DNA from: Beijerinckiaceae bacterium
GTDB taxonomy: Bacteria; Pseudomonadota; Alphaproteobacteria; Rhizobiales; Beijerinckiaceae
DNA: 47,693 nt
Assembly: GCA_025459195.1 (NCBI GenBank)
Contig: JALORF010000003.1
Coordinates: 1 to 47,693, forward strand
Direction: 5' to 3'
This document shows, piece after piece, positions 29,068 to 39,073 of this stretch; positions within the stretch are counted from its first letter, which is position 1, and every line of letters begins with the position of its first letter. The notes beneath the pieces were generated by a model, which was given only the letters and a program-made list of their open reading frames with translations, made no database searches and was not told the DNA's origin. The position numbers and the translations under genes are program-made.

Positions 29068-30558
29068 ATGCCGCCCATGACCTCGCCCATGCAGTCGCCG
29101 ATGACAACGAACCTCACCATCACCCAACCGCGCGCCGTGCTCGATGATCCGCATGCCTGCACCGACTCCAGTGACGTGTTGAGTGTCTTCAGCGCTCTGT
29201 TCGAGGGCCTGGTCAGGCGCAGTGACGCTGGCTATCAGCCGGCCCTGGCGACGCACTGGTCAATGTCCGAGGATGCCCGGACCAGCAGCTTCACCCTACG
29301 TGATGGCGTCCGCTTCCATGATGGCGAGCCGTGCGATGCGGAGGCCGTGAAGCACTGCCTGGAACGCATGGCGCGGCCCGACATGGGTGCGACACTCGGC
29401 GCGCCGGGTGTCTACGCGCAGTATCTGGCCGGCATGACCTTCGAGATCGTCGACGGCAGGCGGCTGAAGCTCACCACGGTCGAGCCGCTCGCCGACATTC
29501 TCGACATCCTGCATGTCGGTCACATCGTGTCGCCGCGTGCCCTGGCCGCAGCCGGTGACGACCTGGCGAAACGAGCGGTTGGCACAGGCCCTTACCGGCT
29601 GGAGCGCTGGCGCGATGGCGAGGAGGTCGGTGTCAGCGCCAACATGGCCTATCATGGGCGCAGGCCCGCCTTCGCCACCATCAACTGGCGGCGCGGGGCC
29701 AGCGCGGCAGAGCGGCTCTCGCTGCTGCGGGACGGCCACGCACAGGTCGCGAACGGCCTTGACCATGGGCAGGCCGCTGTCCTCGACCGGCAACGCTTCA
29801 CCACCCTCGATTATCTGAGCCCGGTGGCGCTGATCCTGATGTTCAATGCCGCGCGAGGACCGGGCGCTGACCCGCGCGTGCGCCGCGCGCTCAACCTCGG
29901 CATCGACCGCATGGGGCTGGTGCGCGATGTGCTGGGCGGCGCGGGCCAGCCGCTGCATGGCTATGTCAGCCCCGTCCACGACGGAGCGGATCCCGATGCG
30001 CCTGGCTTTGCGCATGACCTCGCCATGGCCGGGCAGTTGTTGCGCGAGGCAGGATATGGAACCGGGCTGGAACTCAACCTCTATTGCCCGACGCGCCTGC
30101 CGGACGAGGCGCAGATGCTTGCCGCTGCACTGGAGCGGCAGCTTGCGCCCATCGGTGTCAGCTTCCGCATCCATCTGGAGCCGGACCGGGTGCATTACGC
30201 CAACCAGGTCAGGCTGAAGCAGATTCACGACATCTGCGTGTTCGACTCCAGTCCGATGAGCTGCTTCCGCGTGCTGCATGAGAAAGTCGATTCGCGCGTC
30301 AGGGGATCGTGGTGGGAAGGCTATGCCAACCCCGAGGCCGAAGCGCTGATGGACCGCGCCCGCCGGACTGTGGACGAAGGCCCGCGACGTGCCATCCAGC
30401 GGCAAATCTACCGTCTGCTGCAGGCCGACCCGCCATGGCTCTACGTCTATAACCATCGCCGCATGGTGGGCCTCGCTGGCCGCCATCCGGCCTTTGTCAT
30501 GCCCCGCGATGGTGTTCTCAACGTCAGGGCTCTCGCGCCGCCGTCCGAGCCGGCATGA
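29068..30558 (+). CDS. SBP_bac_5 family protein lacking an evident signal peptide
   Basis: SBP5 motifs (FEGLVRRSDAGYQPALATHWSMSEDARTSSFTLRDGVRFHDGEPCDAEAVKHCLERM; VGTGPYRLERW), but polar N-terminus MPPMTSPMQSPMTTNLTITQPRAV. Confidence 0.85.
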   Translation: MPPMTSPMQSPMTTNLTITQPRAVLDDPHACTDSSDVLSVFSALFEGLVRRSDAGYQPALATHWSMSEDARTSSFTLRDGVRFHDGEPCDAEAVKHCLERMARPDMGATLGAPGVYAQYLAGMTFEIVDGRRLKLTTVEPLADILDILHVGHIVSPRALAAAGDDLAKRAVGTGPYRLERWRDGEEVGVSANMAYHGRRPAFATINWRRGASAAERLSLLRDGHAQVANGLDHGQAAVLDRQRFTTLDYLSPVALILMFNAARGPGADPRVRRALNLGIDRMGLVRDVLGGAGQPLHGYVSPVHDGADPDAPGFAHDLAMAGQLLREAGYGTGLELNLYCPTRLPDEAQMLAAALERQLAPIGVSFRIHLEPDRVHYANQVRLKQIHDICVFDSSPMSCFRVLHEKVDSRVRGSWWEGYANPEAEALMDRARRTVDEGPRRAIQRQIYRLLQADPPWLYVYNHRRMVGLAGRHPAFVMPRDGVLNVRALAPPSEPA

Positions 30559-30723
30559 TGCTGGCCGGCATGTGAGGGGGCAGCCTTCGGAGCCGATCAG
30601 GGATACCTGGCGTGCCTGTTCAAAGCGCTCCGCGTTCCGTGCGCAGGTTTGTTCTGGATGCCGTTGGAACATGATGGCCGTCAGCCGGATGACAGACGCG
30701 CTGCCGCCGTGCCAAGCTGAAGC

Positions 30724-31623
30724 ATGCGTATCGACGTTCTTGGTTTGCAGGCCTTTGTCAGCATTGCCGAACGCGGCAGTTTCCATGGTGCCGCCACACA
30801 CCTGAACCTGTCGCAGACAGCGCTCAGTCATCGTATCCGCAAGCTGGAGGATTCGCTTGCGACGACATTGTTTGAAAGGACGACACGGCAAGTCATGCTG
30901 ACGCCGGCGGGCGCAGCCTTGCTGCCACGCGCGACGAAGATATTCGCCGATCTGGGTGAAGCGATCAGCGAAGTGCGTGGAACCAGCACATCCGTTCAGG
31001 AGCCCATCGTTCTTGGATGTCTGCCCACGATTGCCATGCAGGTCCTGCCGCGGGCCATGCAGGAATTCAAGGCCGACCACCCTGATGTGATGGTGAAGGT
31101 CCATGACAGTTCCGCCACGGAGATCGCAGCGCGCGTTCTGGCCGGAGAGGCTGAATTCGGCGTCACCGTTGCCACTGCCGGGCGTTGGGACCTTGACATG
31201 GTCGCCATTGCCAAGGAGCCATTTGTGCTGGTCTGCCATCGCTCGCTCCCGGCGGCTGCGCACCCTGTGCTGACCTGGGCACAGCTTCAGGACATGCCGC
31301 TGGTCAGGATCAGCGCGGAAACCGGCAACCGCATCCTGATCGACGATGCCCTTGGAGCACGGCGTGAGACGATGCGCTGGCAATACGAGGTGCAGCGCGT
31401 CACGTCTGCCGTCAGCCTTGTCCGGTCGGGGATTGGCGCGGCGATCGTGCCGCAATTGGCGTTCGATGTCATCGAAGCCGATGATATTGTCGCCATCCCG
31501 CTGCGCTCGCCGGCCGTGTCGCGCACGCTTGTCCTGGTCACACGCAAGGGTGCGCCGCTGCGCCAGGCCACCAGCGCCCTGCTCAAGCTGCTGACCGCGC
31601 ATCTGAAGGCGCGCTTCGGCTGA
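30724..31623 (+). CDS. LysR family transcriptional regulator
   Basis: N-terminal HTH: LQAFVSIAERGSFHGAATHLNLSQTALSHRIRKLEDSLATTLFERTTRQVMLTPAGAALL. Confidence 0.93.
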   Translation: MRIDVLGLQAFVSIAERGSFHGAATHLNLSQTALSHRIRKLEDSLATTLFERTTRQVMLTPAGAALLPRATKIFADLGEAISEVRGTSTSVQEPIVLGCLPTIAMQVLPRAMQEFKADHPDVMVKVHDSSATEIAARVLAGEAEFGVTVATAGRWDLDMVAIAKEPFVLVCHRSLPAAAHPVLTWAQLQDMPLVRISAETGNRILIDDALGARRETMRWQYEVQRVTSAVSLVRSGIGAAIVPQLAFDVIEADDIVAIPLRSPAVSRTLVLVTRKGAPLRQATSALLKLLTAHLKARFG

Positions 31624-31663
31624 AGGCCGGGTCCCCGGCTGCCCATCGCAAGATGCATTCAGT

Positions 31664-31695
31664 TCATCAATAGCACCAAAATGCTCATTTGATGA
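31664..31695. promoter_or_regulatory. Inverted repeat TCATCAA-N18-TTGATGA, possible LysR-type operator
   Basis: 7-bp perfect inverted repeat in the LysR/dehydrogenase intergenic region. Confidence 0.4.
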
Positions 31696-31742
31696 CATAA
31701 TCGACGGCGGCGTATCGTTGGATCGTTCAACGGACCTCGCCC

Positions 31743-32576
31743 ATGTCGCATCTCAATGCCCGGCATATCGCCTTCATCGGCTTCGGCGAAGTCGGCCAGA
31801 CCTTTGCGCGCGCATTGCTGTCCAGGCCCGACGTGATCGTGGCCGCTCATGACAGGTTCTTTGGTAAGCCGGCCGGGATGCGCCTGATGGAGCAGGCACA
31901 AGCGTTGGGTGTCGCGGTCTGTGCCTCGGCGCCTCTTGCTGCGCGGGAGGCAGGCATCGTCATCAGCGCGGTGACAGCGTCGGAAGCGGAAGGTGTCGCG
32001 CGTGAGGCTGGCCGCTATCTGCGGGCAGGGCAGATCTTCCTCGATGTCAACTCGGCCGCGCCAGCCACCAAGCAGCGGGCGGCTTTGCATGTCGAAGCGG
32101 CTGGCGCGCACTATGTCGAGGCAGCCGTGATGGCGCCCGTCCTGAAGCCTGGGCTTGCAGTGCCCATCCTCGCGGGAGGGCCGCATGCGGCCGAGGCATC
32201 TGTTTTGCTCAACGCGCTCGGCATGAACATCACGCCCGTTGCTGAGGCGTATGGCGTCGCCTCCGCCATCAAACTGTGCCGCAGCATCATGATCAAGGGC
32301 ATCGAGGCATTGATGCTCGACTGCGCGACGGCGTCTGCCCGTTGGGGCGTCACGCAGGATGTTTTCGACAGTCTGACCCGGACTTTCCCCTCAATCGATT
32401 TCCACAGCCTCGCGCGCGACATGACAGAACGCGTCGCCACCCATGGTGTCCGCCGCGCAGCAGAGATGCTGGAAGCCGGCGAAATGCTGGGTGCGCTGGG
32501 CCTTGATCCTGACCTCGCCAATGCCGTGGCTGCGGCACAACTGCGCGGAGCGCGCATCTCGCAAAGGACACCTTGA
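31743..32576 (+). CDS. NAD(P)-dependent beta-hydroxyacid dehydrogenase-like protein, DUF1932-like C-terminus
   Basis: Rossmann motif IAFIGFGEVGQTFARAL; DVNSAAPATKQ; KLCRSIMIKGIEALMLDC with the family Lys. Confidence 0.8.
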   Translation: MSHLNARHIAFIGFGEVGQTFARALLSRPDVIVAAHDRFFGKPAGMRLMEQAQALGVAVCASAPLAAREAGIVISAVTASEAEGVAREAGRYLRAGQIFLDVNSAAPATKQRAALHVEAAGAHYVEAAVMAPVLKPGLAVPILAGGPHAAEASVLLNALGMNITPVAEAYGVASAIKLCRSIMIKGIEALMLDCATASARWGVTQDVFDSLTRTFPSIDFHSLARDMTERVATHGVRRAAEMLEAGEMLGALGLDPDLANAVAAAQLRGARISQRTP

Positions 32577-33571
32577 GCATGACACGGTTCCCCACCCGTC
32601 GCGCGGTGTGCGCAGGGCTGTTTGCCTCCTCCGCCGTCGCGGCCCCTGCCATCACGAGGGCACAGGGCGCATGGCCCACGCAAGTCATCCGCCTCGTCGT
32701 GCCGTTCACGCCGGGCGGCAGCACCGATCTGCTGGCAAGGCTGCTTGCTGATCGGCTGTCGCGCAGCATCGAAGGGCGTGGCTTCGTGATCGAGAACCGG
32801 GCCGGGGCCGGCGGCTCCATTGCGGCGGGGCAAGTGGCCCGCGCCGATGCCGACGGGCACACGCTGATGATGGGCCACATCGGCACGCTCGCCTTCAACC
32901 CGTCGCTCTACGCCAATCTGAGCTATGATCCGGTGCGTGATTTCCAGCCGGTGGCGCTGGTTGCGTCAGTGCCCAACATCCTCGCCATCAACCCGAAGGT
33001 GCCGGCCCGGAACGTGGCGGAATTCATAGCCTATGCAAAGGCCAACCCGGGCGTGCTCAACTATGCGTCCGGTGGATTGGGCAGCGCGGCGCACATTGCC
33101 GGCGCCTATCTTTGCAGCAAGGGCGGGTTTCAGGCCACGCATGTGCCCTACCGGGGCACGGCACCCGCAGTGAACGACCTTGTTTCGGGAGCGGTCCAGT
33201 TCACGCTGACGGGCGGTCCTGCGCTGCTGCCTCTTGCGGCAGGCGGCCAGTTGCGCGCCCTCGGCGTGGCCAGCACGGCTCGCGTGCCGTTTGCACCCAA
33301 CCTGCCCACCATTGCGGAAAGCGGGTTGCCGGGTTTCGAAGCGGTGCAGTGGTATGGCATCGTGGCTCCCGCCCGGACGCCGGCAGCAATCGTTGACCGG
33401 CTCAACCGCGAGATCAATGCGCTGCTGGAAACGCCGGACTTCAAGGCAACCCTCGACAAGGATGGAGCGATTGCGCTCAAGGGCACGCCGGACGATTTCA
33501 GCCGGCTGATCGCCAGTGAAATCACGCTCTGGCGCGACATCATCCGCCAGTCCGGCATCACGGCGGGCTGA
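32573..33571 (+). CDS. Tripartite tricarboxylate transporter substrate-binding protein (Bug/TctC family)
   Basis: WPTQVIRLVVPFTPGGSTDLLARLLADRLS; GFVIENRAGAGGSIAAGQVARADADGHTLMMG; VPYRGTAPAVNDLVSGAVQ. Confidence 0.92.
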   Translation: MSMTRFPTRRAVCAGLFASSAVAAPAITRAQGAWPTQVIRLVVPFTPGGSTDLLARLLADRLSRSIEGRGFVIENRAGAGGSIAAGQVARADADGHTLMMGHIGTLAFNPSLYANLSYDPVRDFQPVALVASVPNILAINPKVPARNVAEFIAYAKANPGVLNYASGGLGSAAHIAGAYLCSKGGFQATHVPYRGTAPAVNDLVSGAVQFTLTGGPALLPLAAGGQLRALGVASTARVPFAPNLPTIAESGLPGFEAVQWYGIVAPARTPAAIVDRLNREINALLETPDFKATLDKDGAIALKGTPDDFSRLIASEITLWRDIIRQSGITAG

Positions 33572-33573
33572 GG

Positions 33574-34686
33574 ATGTCCGATACCGCCATTCGCTGCATG
33601 CTGATCCGCGGCGGCACCTCGAAAGGCGTCTATCTGCTTGCCGAGGATTTGCCATCCGACCCTGCTGCGCGGGATGCCTTGCTGCTGGCGCTGATGGGCT
33701 CGCCCGACCGGCGGCAGATCGATGGGCTCGGCGGCGGGCATCCGCTGACCAGCAAGGTGGCCATCGTCTCGCGCTCGGTCCTGCCCGGCTGCGACATCGA
33801 CTTCCTGTTTGCACAGATCGGTATCGACTGCGGCACCGTCGATACGACACCCAATTGCGGCAACATCCTCGCAGGCATCGGCCCCTTTGCCCTGGCACGA
33901 GGGCTCGTCAAAGCAACTGGCGCGCAGACCACCATCCGCGTCCGCACGCTCAACACCGGCACCATTGCCGACCTCACACTCGAGACGCCCGATGGTCAGG
34001 CTGCAACGGACGGACAGACCAGGATTGATGGCGTTCCAGGCACAGCGGCGCCGATCAGGATCGCCTTTCTGGACACCGAAGGGTCGGTTTGCGGGGCCTT
34101 GCTGCCGACCGGACGCATCGTGGATGTGGTGGACGGTGTTCCCTGCACCCTGATCGACAACGGCATGCCCGTGATCGTTCTGCGTGCAAGCGACGTCGGC
34201 CGCACCGGCCATGAGCCGCATGATGTGCTTGACCGGGACAGCGCCCTGAAGGCGCGCCTGGAGGCGATACGCCTCGCCGCCGGGCCGCTGATGAACCTTG
34301 GTGACGTTGCAGGCAAGGCGATCCCCAAGATCGCGTTGGTGGCCGAGCCCCGCGCCGGTGGCAACATCGGCACGCGCAGCTTCATTCCCCATGCCTGCCA
34401 CGCCGCCATCGGCGTGTTTGCAGCCGTGTCGGTCGCGACAGCCGCCGTGCTGCCCGGCTCGCCCGCAGCAGCAGTCGCGCGGATCGGCCAGGGCCGCAAC
34501 CGCACGATCTCCGTCGAGCATCCGAGCGGTGAATTCTCGGTGGCGCTGACGATCGGCGGCACCGCAGCCGATCCCGTGGTCGAACGGGCCGGTCTCGTGC
34601 GCACCGCACGCATTGTGATGGATGGAACCGCCTTCGTGCCCACGAGCCGGCTCGCCTTGCCGGCTCTGGCCGAAGCCATGACCTGA
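33574..34686 (+). CDS. galD: 4-oxalomesaconate tautomerase-like protein (PrpF family)
   Basis: IRCMLIRGGTSKGVYLLAEDLP, IDGLGGGHPLTSKVAIVS, TPNCGNILAGIGPFA; adjacent to galB/galC-like genes. Confidence 0.85.
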   Translation: MSDTAIRCMLIRGGTSKGVYLLAEDLPSDPAARDALLLALMGSPDRRQIDGLGGGHPLTSKVAIVSRSVLPGCDIDFLFAQIGIDCGTVDTTPNCGNILAGIGPFALARGLVKATGAQTTIRVRTLNTGTIADLTLETPDGQAATDGQTRIDGVPGTAAPIRIAFLDTEGSVCGALLPTGRIVDVVDGVPCTLIDNGMPVIVLRASDVGRTGHEPHDVLDRDSALKARLEAIRLAAGPLMNLGDVAGKAIPKIALVAEPRAGGNIGTRSFIPHACHAAIGVFAAVSVATAAVLPGSPAAAVARIGQGRNRTISVEHPSGEFSVALTIGGTAADPVVERAGLVRTARIVMDGTAFVPTSRLALPALAEAMT

Positions 34687-34700
34687 ATGAAGGACAACCG

Positions 34701-35423
34701 ATGCCCAGCGACAAGACAGGCCTCGTCATCACCGCCCATCCGGGCGACTTCGTCTGGAGGGCAGGGGGTGCCATCGCCCTGCACGCCAGCCGTGGCATGC
34801 GCGTCGTCATCCTGTGCCTCTCTTATGGCGAGCGCGGCGAGAGCCAGTTTGCCTGGAAGCAGCCTGGCGTGACGATGGCGGACGTGAAGGCGCAGCGCCG
34901 CGACGAGGCCGAACGCGCGGCAGCCATCCTCGGTGCCGAGATCGAGTTCATGGATGCGGGCGATTATCCGCTGCGCACCACCGACGCGATGCTGGACCGG
35001 GCCATCGACATCTTTCATGCCATCAACCCGTCCTTCGTGCTGAGCCACAGCCTCGAAGACCCCTACAATGTCGATCATCCCGAGGCGACGCGGTTTGCCC
35101 AGACGGCGCGCATCATCGCCCAGGCGGCGGGCCACAAGCCTGATCCGGCGCGCAGCTATGCCGCGCCACCGATGTTCCTGTTCGAGCCCCACCAGCCCGA
35201 ACAGTGCGGCTTCAAGCCCAATGTGATCCTCAACATCGATGATGTCTGGGAAACCAAGCGCAAGGCCTTCGAGGTGCTGGGCGCCCAAAAGCACCTGTGG
35301 GAATACTACACCCGCGTGGCGCTGAACCGCGGCGTTCAGGGCGGGCGCAATTCCGGTCGCGCCATGACCTATGGCGAGGCCTACCAGCGGCTGTTCCCCG
35401 AAGCGCTGGAGAGCCTGGCATGA
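34701..35423 (+). CDS. galB: PIG-L family hydrolase, 4-oxalomesaconate hydratase-like
   Basis: [59 protein letters not shown]; GalB-like PIG-L pattern and context. Confidence 0.82.
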   Translation: MPSDKTGLVITAHPGDFVWRAGGAIALHASRGMRVVILCLSYGERGESQFAWKQPGVTMADVKAQRRDEAERAAAILGAEIEFMDAGDYPLRTTDAMLDRAIDIFHAINPSFVLSHSLEDPYNVDHPEATRFAQTARIIAQAAGHKPDPARSYAAPPMFLFEPHQPEQCGFKPNVILNIDDVWETKRKAFEVLGAQKHLWEYYTRVALNRGVQGGRNSGRAMTYGEAYQRLFPEALESLA

Positions 35424-36112
35424 CCCCGGTCGTCATTCGCGACAAGCGGCGCGCCGCCAGCGCTGACATGGCCACGCTCGGGCGGCTCGGCGTGTCCACC
35501 AGCCACGAAGCCATGGGGCGCAGCGGGCTGATGAAACCCTACATGCGCCCGATCTGGCCGGGCGCACAGATCGCCGGCGGGGCTGTCACCGTGCTGGCCC
35601 AGCCCGGTGACAACTGGATGCTGCATGTTGCCATCGAGCAGGTGCAACCGGGTGATGTGCTGGTGGTGGCCTGCACCGCCGACAACACCGACGGCATGTT
35701 CGGCGATCTGCTTGCCACCTCGCTGATGGCGCGCGGCGGTATCGGGCTGGTGATCGACGCCGGCGTGCGTGACGTGAAGACGCTGACCGCAATGGGATTT
35801 CCGGTCTGGTCGCGGGCGATCTCGGCCAAGGGCACGATCAAGGCCACACTCGGTTCGGTCAACGTGCCGGTGGTGTGCGCCGGCGCGCTGGTCCATCCGG
35901 GCGACGTGATCGTGGCCGATGATGACGGCGTTTGCGTTGTGCCGCGCCGCGCTGCGGCGGCTGTCGCGGCGACCGGCTCCGCGCGGGAGGCGAACGAAGA
36001 GGCCAAGCGCGCCAGGCTCGCCTCGGGAGAGCTTGGCCTCGACATGTACGCCATGCGCGAAGGCCTCGCCCGGGCGGGGCTGACCTATCACGATGCGCCG
36101 GAGAGCGACTGA
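35420..36112 (+). CDS. galC: 4-carboxy-4-hydroxy-2-oxoadipate aldolase/oxaloacetate decarboxylase-like (RraA family)
   Basis: [66 protein letters not shown] overlaps galB stop. Confidence 0.85.
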   Translation: MTPVVIRDKRRAASADMATLGRLGVSTSHEAMGRSGLMKPYMRPIWPGAQIAGGAVTVLAQPGDNWMLHVAIEQVQPGDVLVVACTADNTDGMFGDLLATSLMARGGIGLVIDAGVRDVKTLTAMGFPVWSRAISAKGTIKATLGSVNVPVVCAGALVHPGDVIVADDDGVCVVPRRAAAAVAATGSAREANEEAKRARLASGELGLDMYAMREGLARAGLTYHDAPESD

Positions 36113-36178
36113 AGGAGCACCCCGGCCTCAACCAACCACCGATGCCAGACCAACAAAAAGCAACAGAGGGAGAATGAC

Positions 36179-37219
36179 ATGATCAATCGTCGCCATTTCG
36201 CCGCCAGCCTGATCGCCATGCCCGCCGTCCTGCGCGCCACGCGCGCCGGAGCGCAGGAGGTCTCGATGCGCCTGCATCACTTCATGGGAGGGGTCTCGCC
36301 AGGACACCGCGAGTTCCTCGTTCCGTGGTCGAAAAAGGTGGAGGCTGAATCGGGCGGCCGCATCAAGATCGATGTCTTTCCCTCGATGCAGCTTGGCGGC
36401 GCACCGCCCCAGCTTTTCGACCAGGCACGCGATGGGGTCGTCGATCTTGTCTGGACGTTGCCGGGCTACACGGCCAACCGCTTCCCGCTGAGCGAGGTGT
36501 TCGAGCTGCCATTCGTTGCGGCAAAGCGGGCGATGAGCAATTCGCGAGCCCTTCAGGAATTTTCGCAGAAGCACCTTGCGCAGGAGTTCCGGGAGATCCA
36601 CCCGATCTGCTTCTGGGCGCATGATGGCGGCCTGATCCATGCCAATCGCCCCGTCACCAAACTGGAGGACATGAAGGGTCTGAAACTGCGCTTTCCAACC
36701 CGCCTTGCCGGCGAAGGCCTGCGTGCGCTCGGCGCAACGGCTGTGGGCATGCCGGTGCCACAGGTGCCCGAAGCGATTGCCCAACGCATCATTGACGGGG
36801 CGGTCATCCCCTGGGAGATCGTGCCCTCGATCAAGGTCCACGAGCTGGTCAAGAACCACACCGGCTTTCCCGGCACTCCGACCTTCTACACATCGACATT
36901 CGTGCTGGGCATGAACAAGGCGCGCTATGAGGGGCTGGCGCCGGAGCTGAAACGCGTCATCGATGCCAACTCAGGTCAGGTCGCGACCGCCATGGTCGCC
37001 GCCATGTTCGACAATGTCGCGCCGAAGGTGGCCGATCTGGCGACCAAGCGCGGCAACAAGGTCGTGGAACTTGCCAGCGACGAGGTCCAGCGCTGGCAGA
37101 AGGCGTGCGAGCCCGTCACGGCAGGCTGGCTCAAGGCGATGCGCGACAAGGGCATCAACGGCGACAATCTGCTGGCCGATGCCAAGGCCCTGATTTCCAA
37201 GTACGACGCAGCCGCCTGA
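36179..37219 (+). CDS. TRAP transporter substrate-binding protein (DctP-like)
   Basis: Signal peptide; MRLHHFMGGVSPGHREFLVPWSKKVEAESGGRIKIDVFPSMQLGGAPPQLFDQARDGVVDLVW; MKGLKLRFP. Confidence 0.9.
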   Translation: MINRRHFAASLIAMPAVLRATRAGAQEVSMRLHHFMGGVSPGHREFLVPWSKKVEAESGGRIKIDVFPSMQLGGAPPQLFDQARDGVVDLVWTLPGYTANRFPLSEVFELPFVAAKRAMSNSRALQEFSQKHLAQEFREIHPICFWAHDGGLIHANRPVTKLEDMKGLKLRFPTRLAGEGLRALGATAVGMPVPQVPEAIAQRIIDGAVIPWEIVPSIKVHELVKNHTGFPGTPTFYTSTFVLGMNKARYEGLAPELKRVIDANSGQVATAMVAAMFDNVAPKVADLATKRGNKVVELASDEVQRWQKACEPVTAGWLKAMRDKGINGDNLLADAKALISKYDAAA

Positions 37220-37220
37220 C

Positions 37221-37727
37221 ATGAACCCGCAGACCCCTCGGGAGGATGTCAATGCCGGGCCGGTGCTGGGCGGCATTGCCCGCACACTTGCGCTCATGGG
37301 TGGCGGGCTTTTGCTCGCCATCGCCGGGTTTGTCACCACAAGCGTGATGATGCGCTGGCTGCTGGGGGAGGGCATCGAGGGCGATTTCGAGTTCGTGCAG
37401 ACCGCCGCTGCCGTGGTCGCCTTCTGCTGTTTTCCGCTGTGCATTGCCGTGCGCGGGAACATCGCGGTGGATACGTTCAGCAGCGGGCTGCCGGAGCGCT
37501 GGCGCAATCGTCTCGATGCTGCGTGGGACCTGTTGTTTGCTGCGATCTGTATCGTGCTGGCATGGCGCCTGGCCCTGGGTGCGCTCGATCAACTGCGCAG
37601 CGGGACCACGCTGATGATCAGCGGGCTCAACATCTGGTGGGCAATCGGCATCTGCGCTGCCTTGCTGGCCGTTCTGGCAGCCACCGCGCTGGTCGTGGGG
37701 CTTCGCCTTGTGCGGAGGCCGACATGA
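37221..37727 (+). CDS. TRAP transporter small permease (DctQ-like)
   Basis: Four-TM protein of the right size between DctP and DctM genes. Confidence 0.8.
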   Translation: MNPQTPREDVNAGPVLGGIARTLALMGGGLLLAIAGFVTTSVMMRWLLGEGIEGDFEFVQTAAAVVAFCCFPLCIAVRGNIAVDTFSSGLPERWRNRLDAAWDLLFAAICIVLAWRLALGALDQLRSGTTLMISGLNIWWAIGICAALLAVLAATALVVGLRLVRRPT

Positions 37728-39043
37728 GTGGCAATGCGGCGGCGCTGGCAGGCTTTGGCGTGATGATCGGCCTGATGATGCTGCGCATGCCGATCGGCAT
37801 GGCGATGCTTGTCGTTGGCCTCGGCGGCTATGTCTCGATGTCGAGCCTGCCGAACCTGCTCAACTACATGAAGACCACGCCCTATTTCCTGTTCGCGAAC
37901 TACACGCTGACGGTCATCCCGCTCTTCATCCTGATGGGCGCGCTGGCCGAGCGTTCCGGCATTGCGCGCGATCTGTTCAAGGCGGCGAGCGCTTGCCTCG
38001 GTCACAGGCGCGGCGGGCTGGCCATGGCTGTCATTGGAGCCTGCACAGGCTTTGGTGCCATCTGCGGCTCGTCCGTCGCGACAACAGCCACGTTCGGCCG
38101 CTCCGCGCTGCCCGAATTGTTGCGCTATGGCTATGCCGGCTCGCTGGCCACCGGAACCATTGCTGCCGGCGGCACGCTCGGCATCCTCATCCCACCCTCG
38201 GTTGTGCTCGTCGTCTATGCCATCTCCACAGAGCAGAACATCCTGAAACTGTTTCAGGCTGCCCTCGTGCCGGGCCTGATGGCGACCGCCTTCTACCTCA
38301 TCACGATTGCCATCGTCGTGCACCGCAACCCGGACCTCGCGCCCCTGCAACCACGCCAGCCCTGGGCTGCGCGCTGGCCGGCCCTGCTGGCGATCTGGCC
38401 AACCATCGCCGTGGCCGGACTTGTGCTTGGCGGCATCTATGGCGGCATCTTCACACCCACCGAGGGTGCCTCGGTGGGTGCCGTCGCCATGCTGCTCGTT
38501 GGCCTTGGTGCGCGCAAGCTGGACTGGAAAGGGGTCGCGGGCAGTCTTCGCGTCACAGCGGAGACCACTGCGATGATCCTGCTGATCCTGCTCGGCGGCG
38601 AGGTTTTCAATGCGTTCCTGGCGCTGACCCAGATGCCGACCGCTCTGGCCGAATGGATCGGGGGTCTGGGCCTGTCACCCCTGTTCGTGCTGGCGCTGCT
38701 TCTGGCGACCTACATCGTGCTTGGAGCGGTGATGGACGAACTGGCCATGATCATCCTGACATTGCCGATCTTCTTTCCCGTGGTGCAGGCGCTCGATTTC
38801 GGTCTTGGCCCGGATGAGGTGGCGATCTGGTTCGGCATCCTCGTGCTCATCGTGGTCGGCATCGGGCTGACTGCGCCCCCCATCGGCCTCAACGTCTTCG
38901 TGGTCTCGGCCATTGCGCGGACCATTCCCATCACCGCCACCTATCGCGGCGTGCTGCCTTATGTGCTGTCCGATGCGATCCGGCTGGGGCTCGTGTTTGC
39001 TTTCCCGACGCTTGCCCTCGGTCTGGTGCGGTGGCTGCAATGA
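37724..39043 (+). CDS. TRAP transporter large permease (DctM-like)
   Basis: LMMLRMPIGMAMLVVG; GFGAICGSSVATTATFGRSALPELLRYGYAGSLATGTIAAGGTLGILIPPSVVLVVYAI; ATG overlaps DctQ stop. Confidence 0.92.
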   Translation: MSGNAAALAGFGVMIGLMMLRMPIGMAMLVVGLGGYVSMSSLPNLLNYMKTTPYFLFANYTLTVIPLFILMGALAERSGIARDLFKAASACLGHRRGGLAMAVIGACTGFGAICGSSVATTATFGRSALPELLRYGYAGSLATGTIAAGGTLGILIPPSVVLVVYAISTEQNILKLFQAALVPGLMATAFYLITIAIVVHRNPDLAPLQPRQPWAARWPALLAIWPTIAVAGLVLGGIYGGIFTPTEGASVGAVAMLLVGLGARKLDWKGVAGSLRVTAETTAMILLILLGGEVFNAFLALTQMPTALAEWIGGLGLSPLFVLALLLATYIVLGAVMDELAMIILTLPIFFPVVQALDFGLGPDEVAIWFGILVLIVVGIGLTAPPIGLNVFVVSAIARTIPITATYRGVLPYVLSDAIRLGLVFAFPTLALGLVRWLQ

Positions 39044-39073
39044 ACCTGACCCCACGCCCGCAAGGACCGCAAG

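Noticed and set aside
29296-31698. 800-aa minus-strand ORF
   Set aside because: Antisense to the leaderless SBP and LysR genes, both with clear family motifs; composition rich in R/H/Q/D/G without a recognisable fold, typical of GC-rich shadow ORFs.
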